A stretch of 64,000 nucleotides of DNA, from positions 43,346,496 to 43,410,495 of the forward strand of contig JALIGW010000003.1 in assembly GCA_023053685.1 (NCBI GenBank), written 5' to 3'. Positions 28,961 to 40,865 of the stretch are shown one piece after another. A program made the translations under genes and the position numbers. Source of the DNA: Diadophis punctatus similis (taxonomy: Eukaryota; Chordata; Lepidosauria; Squamata; Dipsadidae). The notes under the pieces are model-generated. The model worked only from the letters and a program-made list of their open reading frames with translations, was not told where the DNA came from and searched no databases. Every line of letters begins with the position of its first letter. Positions within the stretch are counted from its first letter, which is position 1.

Positions 28961-29970
28961 TTTAACTACTGAAATCATTGTCTCAGCCTTTCTTATTCAG
29001 ATAGAGCTCCTTTCTGGTTGGTGGAAAAGTACACAGACAGCCCTTTGTAAGGCTATTAGACTTGATTTTTTAAATTTAAAACTTGAAATTAAGAATTGAA
29101 AGTGTTAGCATTTTGTTTTAGAGGAAAAGCATACTCAGTGCTGATGATCTTCATGGTTTCTTCTTCATCCCTAGGGTTTTTACCTTGATATTAAATACAG
29201 GTTATGGCCCTTTGCTGCAAATTCTGTATGCAAAATTATATCTAAAATTGCCAGTTAACAGTGTCGTGCTCTGCAGCATGAAAAACCTGTCTGAGTAGCA
29301 AGTGGCATTCAATAGCAGCACCTTTCTTCTGCAATATTCTGATATCTTGGCAAATTAAGCACCGTTCATTTTGACATAGCCAATCTTGGCTTTGCAGCAC
29401 ATCCCAGAAGAATGTTCTTGAATAGAGAACAAGAACAGCTTATTAATTAGGTCTTCTTTTTTGCCAAAAAAACTCTTGTCCAGGTGCTCCAATAACATAC
29501 AATGCCTACTTCCTAACTACCAACCTGCACGGAGTCACTGGGTCACTAATAAAAGCAGGAGAGACAGTGATAAAGGAAGAGAGAGCAAAGCAAGAGGGGG
29601 GAGAAAAAGAACAGGTCCCTTGGTGCAACATTAGGAACAATTTGCTTGGCTGTTAACTTGCTCCAACATATTTATATTTTATTAGCAGCCATGGTGTTTG
29701 CAGGAGACATCCTAAGATTATCTCTCTCCCAAAAGAAAAGGTTGCCATGTACACAATGTTCCTATCCAATAGAAGGTTTCAGTGTACAGGGTCCAACTGC
29801 TCTGCTCAAGGAAAGCAATCCACTCCTTACTCCCCTCCAGGCTTGGTTGGTTGTTCCTCATTTCAGACTGACACACCACAACTTGTAGTAGTTACGCACA
29901 GTCATTTCACATTTATTTGTTCTTATGGAGAAGGGAGGGGGGGGGAAGTATGCCTAAGCATAAGTCTATC
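28961..29970. other. Intergenic DNA, nothing recognised
   Basis: Short chance frames only, and no repeat family recognised. Purine-rich around 29570-29615. Confidence 0.4.
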
Positions 29971-30318
29971 GGGACGCGGTGGCTCAGTGGCTAAGACACT
30001 GAGCTTGTCAATCAGAAAGGTTGGCAGTTTGGCGGTTCGAATCCTAGCACCGCGTAACGTAGTGAGCTCCCGTTACTTGCCCTAGCTTCTGCCAACTTAG
30101 CAGTTCAAAAGCACATAAAAATGCAAGTAGAAAAATAGGGACCACCTTTGGTGGGAAGGTAACAGCGTTCTGTGTGCCTTTGGCGTTGAGTCATGCCGGT
30201 CACATAACCATGGAGATGTCTTTGGACAGCGCTGGCTCTTCGGTTTTGTAACAGAGATGAGCACCGCCCCCTAGAGTCAGGAATGACTAGCACATATGTG
30301 CGAGGGGAACCTTTACCT
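29971..30318 (+). repeat. Sauria SINE, near full length
   Basis: The tRNA-like head has box A text (GGTGGCTCAGTGGCTAAGAC) and box B text (GGCGGTTCGAATCC) at 29977-30050. The SINE body follows (GCAAGTAGAAAAATAGGGAC, GGTGGGAAGGTAACAGCG). The tail is CCCCTAGAGTCAGGAATGAC ... GGGGAACCTTTACCTT. The GAGTC..GACT block resembles the Bov-B LINE 3' end (compare GAGTCAGACTC at about 42480), the likely source of its mobility. It is less diverged than the copy at 1191. Confidence 0.88.
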
Positions 30319-31760
30319 TAAGCAAACAAAGCCCCACCCACTATTATTTTATTTTGTGCCTTGCAAACGCTAACTTTTCCCCAAATGTACAGATGGTTTT
30401 TTTTCTTTTCCCTTCATGGTGTCCACATTTTAATATTTTTTTAAAAATAGACAAAAAAGACCCAGACATGCACCATGGTCCAACCAGTAGGTGGACTTGT
30501 CTTGACATCTGCAGGCAAATTAATCAAACTTGGAAATGGCTGTATGGATTTTGTCGAGGAAATGAACTTCCATTTTGATCTTGAAAGTCTACGATTCCTT
30601 TCATTTTTTCTTGTTGGTTATTTCTCATATTGGAACAGCACACAATCATGGGAGTTATAGGCTAGAGGGTGAAATAAAATCCAAGGCAGGTCAGTTTTGA
30701 AATCTCTGTACTGTAGTGCATCAGTGTCACAGTAGACAATTCTGATTTTTTAAAAAATAAAAACTGCTTGTTATTTTGTAGATTTTCATAGGAAACAATT
30801 CATATGCAATATACATATGAATACAATATATTCCATGTGAAATATGTGTAATGAAGCATCTTTTTTTTCAGAGAAACGGTTTCAAGGCACTGTAGTTTCG
30901 AACAGAGCTGCCTAGTTAATTGTTGCATTTTAATTATTTTAATGTTATCTTATATTGGATCTTAGAGACTTGCATTTCATAAAGTGACTAAAAAGAACAA
31001 CTAATTATAGACTAGTACTCAGATGAATTTTCATGAGAAATGATTTTCAAAGACAAAAAGTTGGTTTTGAATGCATTTAAAAAGCCTTTTGAACTTCTCT
31101 CTACCATGTATCCATTCATGATGAGAATTATGACTTCTTTATTTCTTGCTCCTCATGACTAATATTCTCTTTTTTGGTTCCTGGTCACACCATAATCATC
31201 CAGAGATCATATAGCAAAGATATATGGTGCCATATACATTTTTCTATCACTGCTGATTTCTGTATAAGCAGATTTGTACATCTGTTTATCTTATTCTGAC
31301 TTGAAATGATATAGTATACAGTAAATGCTGTAGACTGGTTCACAGTGCTCATATTTTCCATGTAATTGCAAGAAACAAATACAAACAAATGATAAAAAAG
31401 GGAGATAGCAGTCATTTTTAGGGTTGTTATTGCTATAATAAATATTGTTGAACCTCAACAATGTCTATGTAGACCATTGTTTCCCAACCTGATATTAACC
31501 TGTTGTATTGGGATTATAGTTCCCAAAACAGTGGTTGTGTTTGGGGGAACTCTGGGACCTGGAATCCCAACTTATCTGGAAAGATCTAACAGATTCTAAT
31601 TCTTCCTATTAGCCCAATCAAACATGGAATTCCAAAGCACACATTTAAGGAAGCTCATCAGAAAAGTAGTTGAGCCATCCTTCAGAACTGAAAAAAACAG
31701 CCAAAGTAATGAACAATAAGCTTGCACCGTAAGTACAGATTTGGCCATGTGGCATATATA
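30319..31760. other. Intergenic DNA, nothing recognised
   Basis: AT-rich. No frame with protein character and no terminal repeats. Confidence 0.4.
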
Positions 31761-32739
31761 CCGTATTTTTCGGAGTATAAGACGCACCTTTTTACCCCCC
31801 AAAAGAGGGTGAAAACTTGGGTGCGTCTTATACACCGAATGTAGCCCCAGCCAGCCAGCCACCCCCATCCTTTGGCCTCTGTCTTCCAGCAATTTACCTG
31901 TTTGCAGCAAAGAGGGAAGAGCCTATAAAGCCAAGCAAGTCACTAGCACTTCCCGATCTACAGCTGATTTGCCAAGGGAAAATGAAAGTGAAACTGAAAC
32001 TGCAAAGGCTTGGAGAGACACGCAGATTTTTATTTTTTGCTGAACTGGATGGAAGGGGGTAAGTGAATAACTATAAATGTCTGTAGAATGTTCAAATTAT
32101 TAGACTTATTTTTTAAAGACTGCTTTATTGTTGTTCTAGAGCCAGGGGCAATTTTAAGACTTGTGGACTTCAACTCCCAGAATTCCACAGCCAGCTTTGT
32201 TAGCTTTGCTGGCTGTGGAATTCTGGGAGTTGAAGTCCACAAGTCTTAAAGTTGCCAAGGTTGGAGATCCCTGTAAATCTAGACAACTTAACAAAATATA
32301 GAAGCTTTTTAAAATAAATGCTTGCTCTGAAGAGGCCCAGTGCTATTGTATCTTCTTTTAAATAATAGAGAATAATGTATACTTCCAGAAATTTTAATTA
32401 ATTTTAACAGCTCTGTACAAGTATAGTCTGAAATGTAACAGTGTCCTGTTTAGTATTAGAGTTTAGTTACCTTGGAGTAGATCTATTTAAATAATTGGGA
32501 GCAGTTAGTGTGACTACATTTAAGAAAACTTTCTGGCATAATGTACATTTTTCCAATTCTTTGCTATTTCTATGGGTCAAGCACACATGCACAGAAATGC
32601 ACAGCAAACAGTGTATATCATCTGTGCTGTTTGCTGTTTGGCAAATTGCTTGGAGGCAGAGGCTTTTTTCCTTGTTTTTCTCCCCCAAAACTAAGGTGCG
32701 TCTTATACTTCGGTGTGTCTTATACTCTGAAAAATACGG
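31761..32739. mobile_element. TA-flanked inverted-repeat element, family CCGTATTTTTCGG (979 bp)
   Basis: Starts CCGTATTTTTCGGAGTATAA and ends with the near-inverse TATACTCTGAAAAATACGG. TA flanks both sides (31759-31760, 32740-32741). The motif GTATAAGACGCACC recurs just inside both ends (near 31776 and 31820; inverted at about 32697), giving subterminal repeats. No transposase frame. Superfamily not settled: a TA duplication suggests Tc1/mariner, but the termini do not show that family's usual start. Contains the hairpin repeat at 32147-32256. Confidence 0.75.
32147..32256. repeat. Hairpin repeat, 49-bp arms
   Basis: The left arm 32147-32195 begins GGCAATTTTAAGACTTG and the right arm 32208-32256 is nearly its exact inverse, ending CAAGTCTTAAAGTTGCC. 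The loop is 12 bp. A relative with shorter arms lies at 63908-63987. Small foldback element nested in the 31761-32739 element. Confidence 0.88.
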
Positions 32740-33104
32740 TAGCTTTGACCAATCCTTGCCACCACCTCTTAATACCCTGTTTCTAAACCATCAGTATGTC
32801 TAATGATAAGAACTATACTGCAAAATAACTAGAATGAAAATGAAAAAAATGAAAGGTCCTCTGTTAGATTTTTGCTAATCTTTTAATAACCTTAAATTTA
32901 AAGTAAAATGGCATGATAAGAAAACCACTATGGAGTAATAAGGCAATAGTATTGGCTTTAGGTAGCAAATCTAGATAGCAAATAAAAAGCAACTAGAAGT
33001 GAAATAATTGGTTTCTAAAAGGGAAAAAACACCCTGGTACTATACTGAATCACAGATATTTAATCTCATTTTGAAACATTCATTCCAATATTTTCTATTA
33101 TTGT

Positions 33105-33350
33105 TCTGAGGGTAGAACAAGAAGCAATGTGTGGAAACTAAACAAGGAGAGAAGCAACTTAGAACTAAGGAGAAATTTCCTGACAGTTAGAACAATTAAT
33201 CAGTGGAACAGCTTGCCTCCAGAAGTTGTGAATGCTCCAACACTGGAAGTTTTTAAGAAGATGTTGGATAACCATTTGTCTGAAGTGGTGTAGGGTTTCC
33301 TGCCTAAGCAGGGGTTGGACTAGAAGACCTCCAAGGTCCCTTTCAACTCT
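33105..33350 (+). repeat. CR1 LINE 3' end
   Basis: Same tail as at 19838: CTAAGGAGAAATTTCCTGAC, TTGCCTCCAGAAGTTGTGAA, GGTTGGACTAGAAGACCTCC and CCAAGGTCCC. 5'-truncated. Followed directly by simple repeats. Confidence 0.87.
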
Positions 33351-33363
33351 GTTGTTGTTGTTG

Positions 33364-33394
<31 letters not shown>

Positions 33395-33408
33395 ATATTA
33401 TTATTATT
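33349..33408 (+). repeat. (TTG)n/(ATC)n/(ATT)n simple repeat
   Basis: TTGTTGTTGTTGTT, then TATCATTATCATTATCATT, then ATTATT units, grown from the CR1 3' end. Confidence 0.9.
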
Positions 33409-34549
33409 AGTGTATAAAACTAAAACTAAAACATTCTCCTTAAAAAAAGACATTTATAAAATGTTAAGCATTAAATGTTTCACATGAGAATATAGTTCAT
33501 TTTCATGTTAAATGGCATTATGTAATTTAATCCTGAATGTATCAGCTGATGAGTCTTGGGTTAACAATGAATTGGATGTAACAGTCATTTTAAATGTTTC
33601 TTTCTAAGAAAATCTCTGCCTTTTGTTTCACTAACCACTTACTAGGCCAACTAATCTACAAGTGAAATACAAGGGTATAATTTACTCAAAGACCAATGTC
33701 AATCATCACTGCAGGGAATGATCAATTTGGGCTGATCTACATTCAGTCCGAAATGTGACTTTCTAGCTCCCTTCAATAATTCTTTGCTTATGAAATGTAA
33801 AGGAATATGAGAGAGCAATGAGTTGACTATGTGCCCTGCTTTAAAGATGACCCCTATTCAAAAGACTGCCTATTCCAACGACTGTCTATCCATCAGCAAA
33901 AATAAAAAGAAAATACTATCTTCAATGTCACCTTGGCTGATTTTAGGTCTTACCTAATTATATGCACATTTGCAAACAACTTCCTTTAAAATACACATTT
34001 ATATATGCATATATAATTTTTTTTTTGCCAAAGAAGAAACATGTAGCAAAATTTGAAATGTGTGAAAAGGAAAAGATAATTGCATAGTGACACAGAAATC
34101 TCTTTGAATAGAATTTAGCTGAATCATATTAATAGGAAACAAATTTTTCACAAAAAGGGCTTAAATTGTACAGCTTTATTTCTTCATTTCACCTTCAATA
34201 CAATCTCGGCCCCATTTATATTCTCATTGTTTCACAGTCTTTCAAGACACCACCTTAATATTTGTTCAAATATTTGTGTTGCCGAGATTTGTCTTGCTTC
34301 TCAGTAAAAAAAAATATTAGACAAAGGTACTTTTGCTGTCAAATACCTGAACAACACTAGAGTTCAAAGCAATGAGGATAACATTTTTACTGCTGGAGTC
34401 TCCAAAACAGAGGCCTGATGATATCCTTTTATCTGGTGGGCCAGACTTTGCAACTCCTTTCTTCCTGAGTTAGATGTCTCCCCTAACTTTCCAGCCTTAA
34501 AAAAGACACAAGACCATTCAATTCTATAGGCTGAACTCTTAGCTGGACT
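33409..34549. other. Intergenic DNA, nothing recognised
   Basis: No gene or repeat family recognised. Confidence 0.4.
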
Positions 34550-34557
34550 ATCTAGAA

Positions 34558-34919
34558 CAGTGGTTCCCAACCTTTTTGTGATCGAGTACCACTTGGAGGT
34601 CCCGTACAGTCGCCGCGTACCACCTGATTCCAGAGAAACTAAATTCGATCAGATATCACTTTATTTCCATAATTGTACCGTTCCTTTTTTGGCCCCGCGC
34701 ATCCAGCAACTGGATTCTCGGGCCGCTGGGACCAGGTGGGTGGCGTGTGGCAACAGTTGCAAATCGTTGCCAGATTATCTTGTGTTAGGCAGTAAACATT
34801 TTTGTGAAGTAAAAAATAACTAACTAAAAATCGTTTATGACCCCGAAAGTGTTCGCGTACCACCTGGAAGGCCCTCGCGTACCACTAGTGGTACACGTAC
34901 CACAGGTTGGGAACCACTG
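34558..34919. mobile_element. hAT-type MITE, family C (362 bp)
   Basis: Starts CAGTGGTTCCCAACC and ends GGTTGGGAACCACTG, perfect inverse over 15 bp. An exact 8-bp duplication, ATCTAGAA, lies at 34550-34557 and 34920-34927. The termini resemble Charlie-group hAT MITEs. GCGTACCAC repeats inside both ends (34615, 34853, 34877). No transposase. Confidence 0.95.
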
Positions 34920-35103
34920 ATCTAGAAGCTGGGGTGCTGTCTCTTCTTATTTCTATCTCTGTCTTAAAAGAGGTGGAAAAGAATATTTTAAGAAGTAATG
35001 TGATGAAAACCTCGCAGATCTCCCACTGAAAGTGGACAGACTTAAACTTGTCTGAAATTTTTATTCTCTTATCCCTGTTATTTAAACTCTATTCTGTCAA
35101 AAT

Positions 35104-35294
35104 AAAACAAAATCAAGATAAGATAAAGTAAGATAAAATAAGGTAGGGTAAGATAAGGGAAGGGAAGGGAAGGCAAGATACAGTAAGATAAGGTGTGATA
35201 AGGTGAGGTGAAAGAGGAGAGGAGAGGTGATGAGAGGAGAAGAGGGGAGAGGAGGGGAGGGGAGAGGAAGGGAGGGGAGGGGAGGGGAGGGGAG
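35104..35294 (+). repeat. Long polypurine tract
   Basis: About 190 bases, nearly all A and G on this strand, graded from (GATAA)n-like repeats to (GGGGA)n. Such tracts can form triplex DNA, but that is inference. Long frames on the minus strand here are artefacts of the base bias. Confidence 0.92.
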
Positions 35295-35299
35295 AGTTT

Positions 35300-36984
35300 T
35301 TTTGTTTTCCAATTAAGACCAATGGACACATGTCTTGTAAAAATGTATTTCAAAGGAGCACAGATCAAAACAGTTTACCTTCATATCTTGAAGTACAAAC
35401 CCAAATCAAATTGAATTGTTCTGTTTCTGAATTTATAATCTCCAATTTGAAGCAGATAGCTACACATCAGTCACCCTTATAAAGGGCTGTCAAACTTGCA
35501 ATGACACTTTGCTAAGCTAAGTTAATATGGCAGCCTGGAAGAAAATGCAACTGCATTTAAAGCAGACACTTGGTTTCTGGAACCCCAGAACTGTCAAGCA
35601 CAAAATATCTCCATCTTTTGTGGATTCAGTCCAAATTTTGAGGCATCTACCTTCATCCATCATTCATCCATTTAGACATTGGTTCCAAAAATGCATAAAC
35701 TCTCCTGCTTCAGGAATTAAGAAAAAGTAGACTCTCTACCCATAGTCTCCATGACATGTTGTTAGCGTAAACCCACTTATAAGATTTTGTAACCCATGAG
35801 GAGCTTGCCAATTGTACAGAAAGATGGAACACAGGTGACACAAACACATAAAAACAATAGCATTGTTAAGAATTGAGAGTGCTGTGTGTATTGCTACAAT
35901 TTCACAAACCATCCCTGAGCTAATGCTTTATATCTTCTGCAGTATTCCAAACAATTAAGCTGATTCTCTGGTCCTCCCACCAGAATATTGCAGTTGTTGA
36001 ATACAAATATTATTTTGAAAAACACTTAAACACAGATCTCTCTTTTAAAGCATTACAATGGAGTGTCTAGCAAATGGAGTCATATGACTGGAAATGAGAG
36101 GAAACACAATGCAACCTTGGGCTCGTTGCATCCTGTTATGTTTTTCAATTCATTGGCATGTAATCTAATTGCTTATATGTGGTATGTTAGACATGGTCCC
36201 TTTCAAACCAGTAAAGTACTTCTGCAAATCAGGACCAATTCTGGCAGAAGAGTCTTCTGTGAATGTTTAGAAGATTGGGAAAGGTCCTGAAATAAATAAT
36301 GCTGGCCTCAATATTCAAAGCAATGGGTCCTTGAATTGTTTGGAGAATTTTGGTGGGTAGATTTGTCATTATATAGGTATCAATCCCCTTCTGCAAAAAA
36401 AGGGAATTAGATCTTGGAATAAAGAGCACATTCATTATAATTATTGTCACTATATCCACATGAGCTTCAAGACACCATGCAAAGCATAATCTTCTTCTCA
36501 TTCATTCTATGCAGCTACTATTTTATAAAATGGTGCAAAACCAATAAAAAAAAATTTCCTGCCTTACGATAAGCTGACCATTATGTGGTTACATTTACAA
36601 TCTCATTGTTATGGGCTGGAGCTTTTACCCTTAAACTTTATTTTCAGGTTATGTCCATTTCTGGCCAGGGTTATTTTAGAAATGAACTGTTCTCTCTTTT
36701 CCTACACATGGACATAATTGATTAAAAAGATAATTGCAGAATGAATGACTACAGTAAATGAAAATCAGGTTGCAGTCTATGACAGTCTGTGTAATAAAAA
36801 TAATTTTCTTAGATATGTAGACAGGAATGTTAACTTTGTCCATGGAATGTTGGGCATGATAGGCATGTCATTGTTTTTTAAACAATTGCTTTGCAGATAT
36901 TCTGTCTTCATATCTCCATTCAGTGGAGTGAATACAATCAAAGGACCAATCTCCACTTCTCATCTTGCAAGATCCTAAGAGAAA
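35300..36984. other. Intergenic DNA, nothing recognised
   Basis: No coding frame of protein character and no repeat with clear ends. Confidence 0.4.
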
Positions 36985-37259
36985 TGTCCTCACAGGATGA
37001 GGACATAAGAACTGAGGCGAGACGAATCAAGAGCCAACAAAGCCTTTATTAAGGCTTAACAGAACAACAGCTCAAACAACCAGCAACAACGTAGTAGAAA
37101 GCAACCTGCGCCTCAGCCGCGTCTGACAGCTCTTTTATAGCTGGCTGTCAGACGCGCCAGCCAATAGGAAGCCTTCAAACTCCCGCTTCCAAACAGCGCC
37201 CACTCTGGCCAATCAGGAACAGTCCTGAGGTAAACCGGCATCCTGAGGGGACGCAACAC
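36985..37259 (-). repeat. Solo-LTR-like sequence
   Basis: On the minus strand it begins TGTTGCGTCCCCTCAGGATG (from 37259). It has a TATA box TATAAAAGAGC (about 37129-37139), an AATAAAGGC polyadenylation signal (about 37044-37052), and ends near ...TTATGTCCTCA at about 36999. Promoter then poly-A signal within 275 bp is the LTR order. No internal genes lie beside it, so it is a solo LTR if real. I could not find an exact flanking duplication. Confidence 0.6.
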
Positions 37260-38289
37260 TATGTGTACTAGTGATCCTGCTATGAGACTCTGAACTGTGG
37301 AAAGATGAGGGCCAGCATCATACTTATCAATTCCAGCATTTCTGTACTGTAACCTCTTTAAAATTCCCACAATGTTATTCTCTGTTTTATTTTTTCACAA
37401 AGCCAGGGAAGCAGATCCTCAGCAAATAGTCTCTTCAAAAGACAACTGCACAAGAAGTCAAAAACTGTATGAGACTTCAGGTTATGACAGTAAAGAGTGA
37501 GATAAATCCTTATTTGTTTAGGCTCATCTTTATAAGGGACTGCTGGCATATGCGACAATACAAATGAGTGAATATATTATTTGGCCTCTGAGTCAGATTC
37601 AAGAAAGAACTCTTTTCCAGTGCTGCTGCAAATGGTAATGTGATAGTTACTTCCATAGATATCAAGAAGTCTGGGCTGGGTCCTGATTTCTATAATATTG
37701 CCATTTTTACCACCCTTCTCAATTAATCTAACTGGGTGGATTTTAGATGGAAAGCAGAGCAACAGACATAGTATCGCTTCACCTAGTTTCACAGTGTTTG
37801 TCAGTGTCACTTCACTGGTTCTGGGCCATTAATTTCTCCATTGACTGTATTCTTCTCAGTGTGTCCTTGGTGGGTCATCATGAATTTTGCTGATTGCTTA
37901 GTAACAGCTGCATTTCCCCATTGTTCCTTGCAGCATGCATTGAGTTTTGGGGGCCAAGAATAAAGAGCTGTTCTCAACAGGGCTCCAAACAACATCATTA
38001 TTGTGCCAAGCCCCTCCCCCTCCTGATTCCCAGATCCTTTTCCAGAAGAAATGACATAGATAAAATAGTACAACTGGGCTGTGATGCTTCATTCTCCCCA
38101 AAGCCCGATGGGAATCACCAGGACAAATAATGTAACTGTAACACTGTCATGTAAAAAGAATTAGATGTCATGGTGTTTTTAAGAATGTTCTGGAAAGGGG
38201 CTCTTTTATCCAGGCAAACAATAACCCCAAACAAACTGTGAGTTTATGGCCCAGGCCTTAATTTTTTGGCCTCTGCTATTTTTGTTTGA
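37260..38289. other. Intergenic DNA, nothing recognised
   Basis: Short unrelated frames only. Confidence 0.4.
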
Positions 38290-38297
38290 GCTACCAC

Positions 38298-38635
38298 CAG
38301 GGGTGGGTTCTAACTTACCTCTCTACCGGTTCACTTCCTCCCGTGCTGCATGGGTGTGTCGTGTGGGCACGTGCGCGCATGCACAGTGCCGAAAAATCCA
38401 GGGGGGGAGCCAAAAACAAGATGGTGACCGCATGCACAGTGCCAGAAACTCGGCTTCTGTGCATGCTCAGAAGAAGAAGAAATTCAAATTTTTTTAAAAA
38501 AAAATCAATTTTTTAAAAAAGATGGCGCCCACGGACCAGCACCGACTGAACCGGATCTGTGACATCATCGTGATGTCACTAGCGTGTCATACCAGTTCAG
38601 GAAAACTGGTCCGAACTGAGAGGAACCCACTTCTG
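38298..38635. mobile_element. hAT-type MITE, family B (338 bp)
   Basis: Starts CAGGGGTGGGTTC and ends GAACCCACTTCTG. Flanks are GCTACCAC (38290-38297) and GCTGCCAC (38636-38643), one mismatch. Subterminal CTACCGGTTC and CGAACTGAGAGG-like text match the other B copies. Interior has GCATGCGC text and an A-run. No transposase. Confidence 0.85.
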
Positions 38636-38643
38636 GCTGCCAC

Positions 38644-39430
38644 TATTTGTGACTAATTGGAATAGAAGTTCCTACATTATAAAACTTTTAGAGATATTTG
38701 AGCACAAGGACTCCTGGAAAACCTAGATATAGCAGACATATTTAGGCCTCTAAATATTTCAGAATGGCCTTTTCTAACTTTCTCCAACTTCTCCAAGTGT
38801 ATTGATGCTATAACTATCAAAGGGCTATGATGATTGGGACTTTACAATCTTAAAACATCTAATGGATGCTAGGTTGGGAGACTTGGACAACTCAATTGTT
38901 TCTTCACTTGAAAGTCTCTTTGCCCCAAGCAATAACATTTATTTTAGCACCTAGCATTTCAAAATTCAACAGCAGTGCTACCTCCAGTGTAATAGTTAAA
39001 AATAGAAACTCTACCTGTAATACAGGGATATATTACTGAAACACAAATTTCAATCCCAATGATATCCAATTTGGCCCTAACAGGGAAAAATGTAAATATG
39101 ACTCTGTAGGAAAGAATTTATGGTGATTACTTAACTGTCTAACAGTATGCAGAATGATGCTACACTTCTAGAGAAAATGCATATTCTGATTTGAAAAATG
39201 CAAACCAAGCACCCAAAAATTACCATAACTTGTTATTGTTAGAATAAATAAATAAATGATGTGATCTGTTTTTTTCAGTACTCGATTCACAGATTTTTTT
39301 TAGTTGACTGCTGAAGATTTATATCAAGCATTTATAATGTTTTAAGGAAAATGTACATCCTGTTACATTAAAAAACCTTCCTTTAAAAAAAATCAGTTGC
39401 AGCTCTAACTGTACTCTAGCACATATACAG
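38644..39430. other. Intergenic DNA, nothing recognised
   Basis: AT-rich, no frame or repeat family recognised. Confidence 0.4.
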
Positions 39431-39439
39431 TATATTTAA

Positions 39440-39760
39440 AATATTCCTTGAGGAACCAGGTTAGTGTACTTCCCACCCCCAAAGACAAAGAAAATGGGTT
39501 CCCTATTTTTCTTCTGCCTGGTTCACTTGATAGGTGAGCAGCTTCATTAATTAATGCCTTTAAGGCACTTGAGTTCTTCGATGAAAGGTGCTAATGAAGT
39601 GCAAATATTAATTACTGCTGCTAATAGTTAGCCAAAGTCTGAAGCTATTCATTAGTTCATCTGTAAGCTAAAAACCCACTGTCTTGAATTAGTCAAGAAG
39701 ATTGACGTTTCCAAGCCCACAAATTCAACTTTCACTGCTGTTTCCAGGCTGGAAACAGAA
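39440..39760. other. Non-repetitive stretch, possible conserved non-coding element
   Basis: The sequence has no repeat character. It is dense in homeodomain-type cores (TTCATTAATTAATGCC at 39542, AATATTAATTACTGC at 39605, CTAATAG, CATTAG) and has an octamer-like TGCAAAT near 39600. No open frame. A developmental enhancer is one possible reading; this is inference from motif density only. Confidence 0.25.
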
Positions 39761-39876
39761 AAGCAGTTACTTCAGTATATCACAGCATTTACACTGTTTC
39801 CCTTGATCTCTGCCAAGAACCTTCTTTTGTTATATCGGTCTGATCTGGTGGGATTCTCAGCAGGCAGATTGTAGCT

Positions 39877-39889
39877 GGTGTGTGTGTTT

Positions 39890-39965
<76 letters not shown>
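39877..39965 (+). repeat. (GT)n microsatellite
   Basis: About 89 bp of GT with two GTTT interruptions near the start. The apparent His/Thr-rich minus-strand frame is only this repeat. Confidence 0.98.
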
Positions 39966-39969
<4 letters not shown>

Positions 39970-40505
39970 CAGACAATGTTCATACCATAAGGAAGCTTCC
40001 ATCAAAATTCATAGAATTGTCATGAGATTGTTTCAGTCATAATTTGGGAAAAGCCAATCTCACCAATAACACACTGTCCCTCCAATCACAACACAATGGA
40101 GGAATTCCCACTTAGTATGAATCATCCTCATTCCAATGAGAAATCTGTTATTTTCAGAATATTTTTTTAACATGGGACTTGTTTTATCAATGGTTAACTA
40201 ACAGAAACAGAGGTTAGAAACTAAAAAGATTAAAAAAGTAATAAAAAATTTTGTAGTGAAAATTTTTCAAGATGGATAAACTAATCGTATTATTACTTTG
40301 TGATTAATATTGGTATGATTATTATGATTATTATTATGATTATTGTTGTGTTTCTATCTAAAATCAACTATGCCGAGACAACACGCTGTTCGGATGGATA
40401 TGGAATTTTTTATGCTTATCCACACAAAAAAAGTATCAATAAAACATATATTCAAAAGAAAAATCTGTTATTTTACTCATCCCCATAAATAGTTCATAAC
40501 CAACT

Positions 40506-40857
40506 CAGAGGTGCGATCCTACCTCTGATTGCCGGTGCGGTTAATCGCTGAGTTCGGCGCAGAGCCGAAGACGCTGCTCGAGCCTGCTCCCGTTTGCGGA
40601 GTGGGAGCTTTCCCCGGGCGCTTTCCCCACCCGCATGGATGCCGCCAATTGCGTTCTTTTGCCCTCTGCGCATGCGGAACGCTTTGGGCATGCGCAGAGG
40701 GCAAAAGAATGCAATTGGCGGCATCCATGCAGGCGGGGAAAGCGCCCGGGGAAAGCTCCCGCTCCGCGAACGGGAGCAGGCTCGAACAGCATCTTCAGCT
40801 CTGCGCCGAACTCAGCGATTAACCGCACCGGCAATCAGAGGTAGGTTCCCACCTCTG
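40506..40857. mobile_element. hAT-type foldback MITE, family D (352 bp)
   Basis: Almost the whole element is one inverted repeat. Arms of about 160-170 bp meet near 40675-40690 (GCGCATGCGGAACGC / TTTGGGCATGCGC), beginning CAGAGGTG and ending CACCTCTG. An exact 8-bp duplication, AACCAACT, lies at 40498-40505 and 40858-40865. Arms differ at only a few bases, so it is young or kept similar. Frames on both strands look alike only because of the palindrome. Confidence 0.95.
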
Positions 40858-40865
40858 AACCAACT

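Noticed and set aside
29977..30050. A functional tRNA gene
   Set aside because: Box A and B are present but the cloverleaf is not complete and the sequence continues into a SINE body; it is a SINE head.
39772..40005. His/Thr-repeat protein
   Set aside because: Simple translation of the (GT)n microsatellite.
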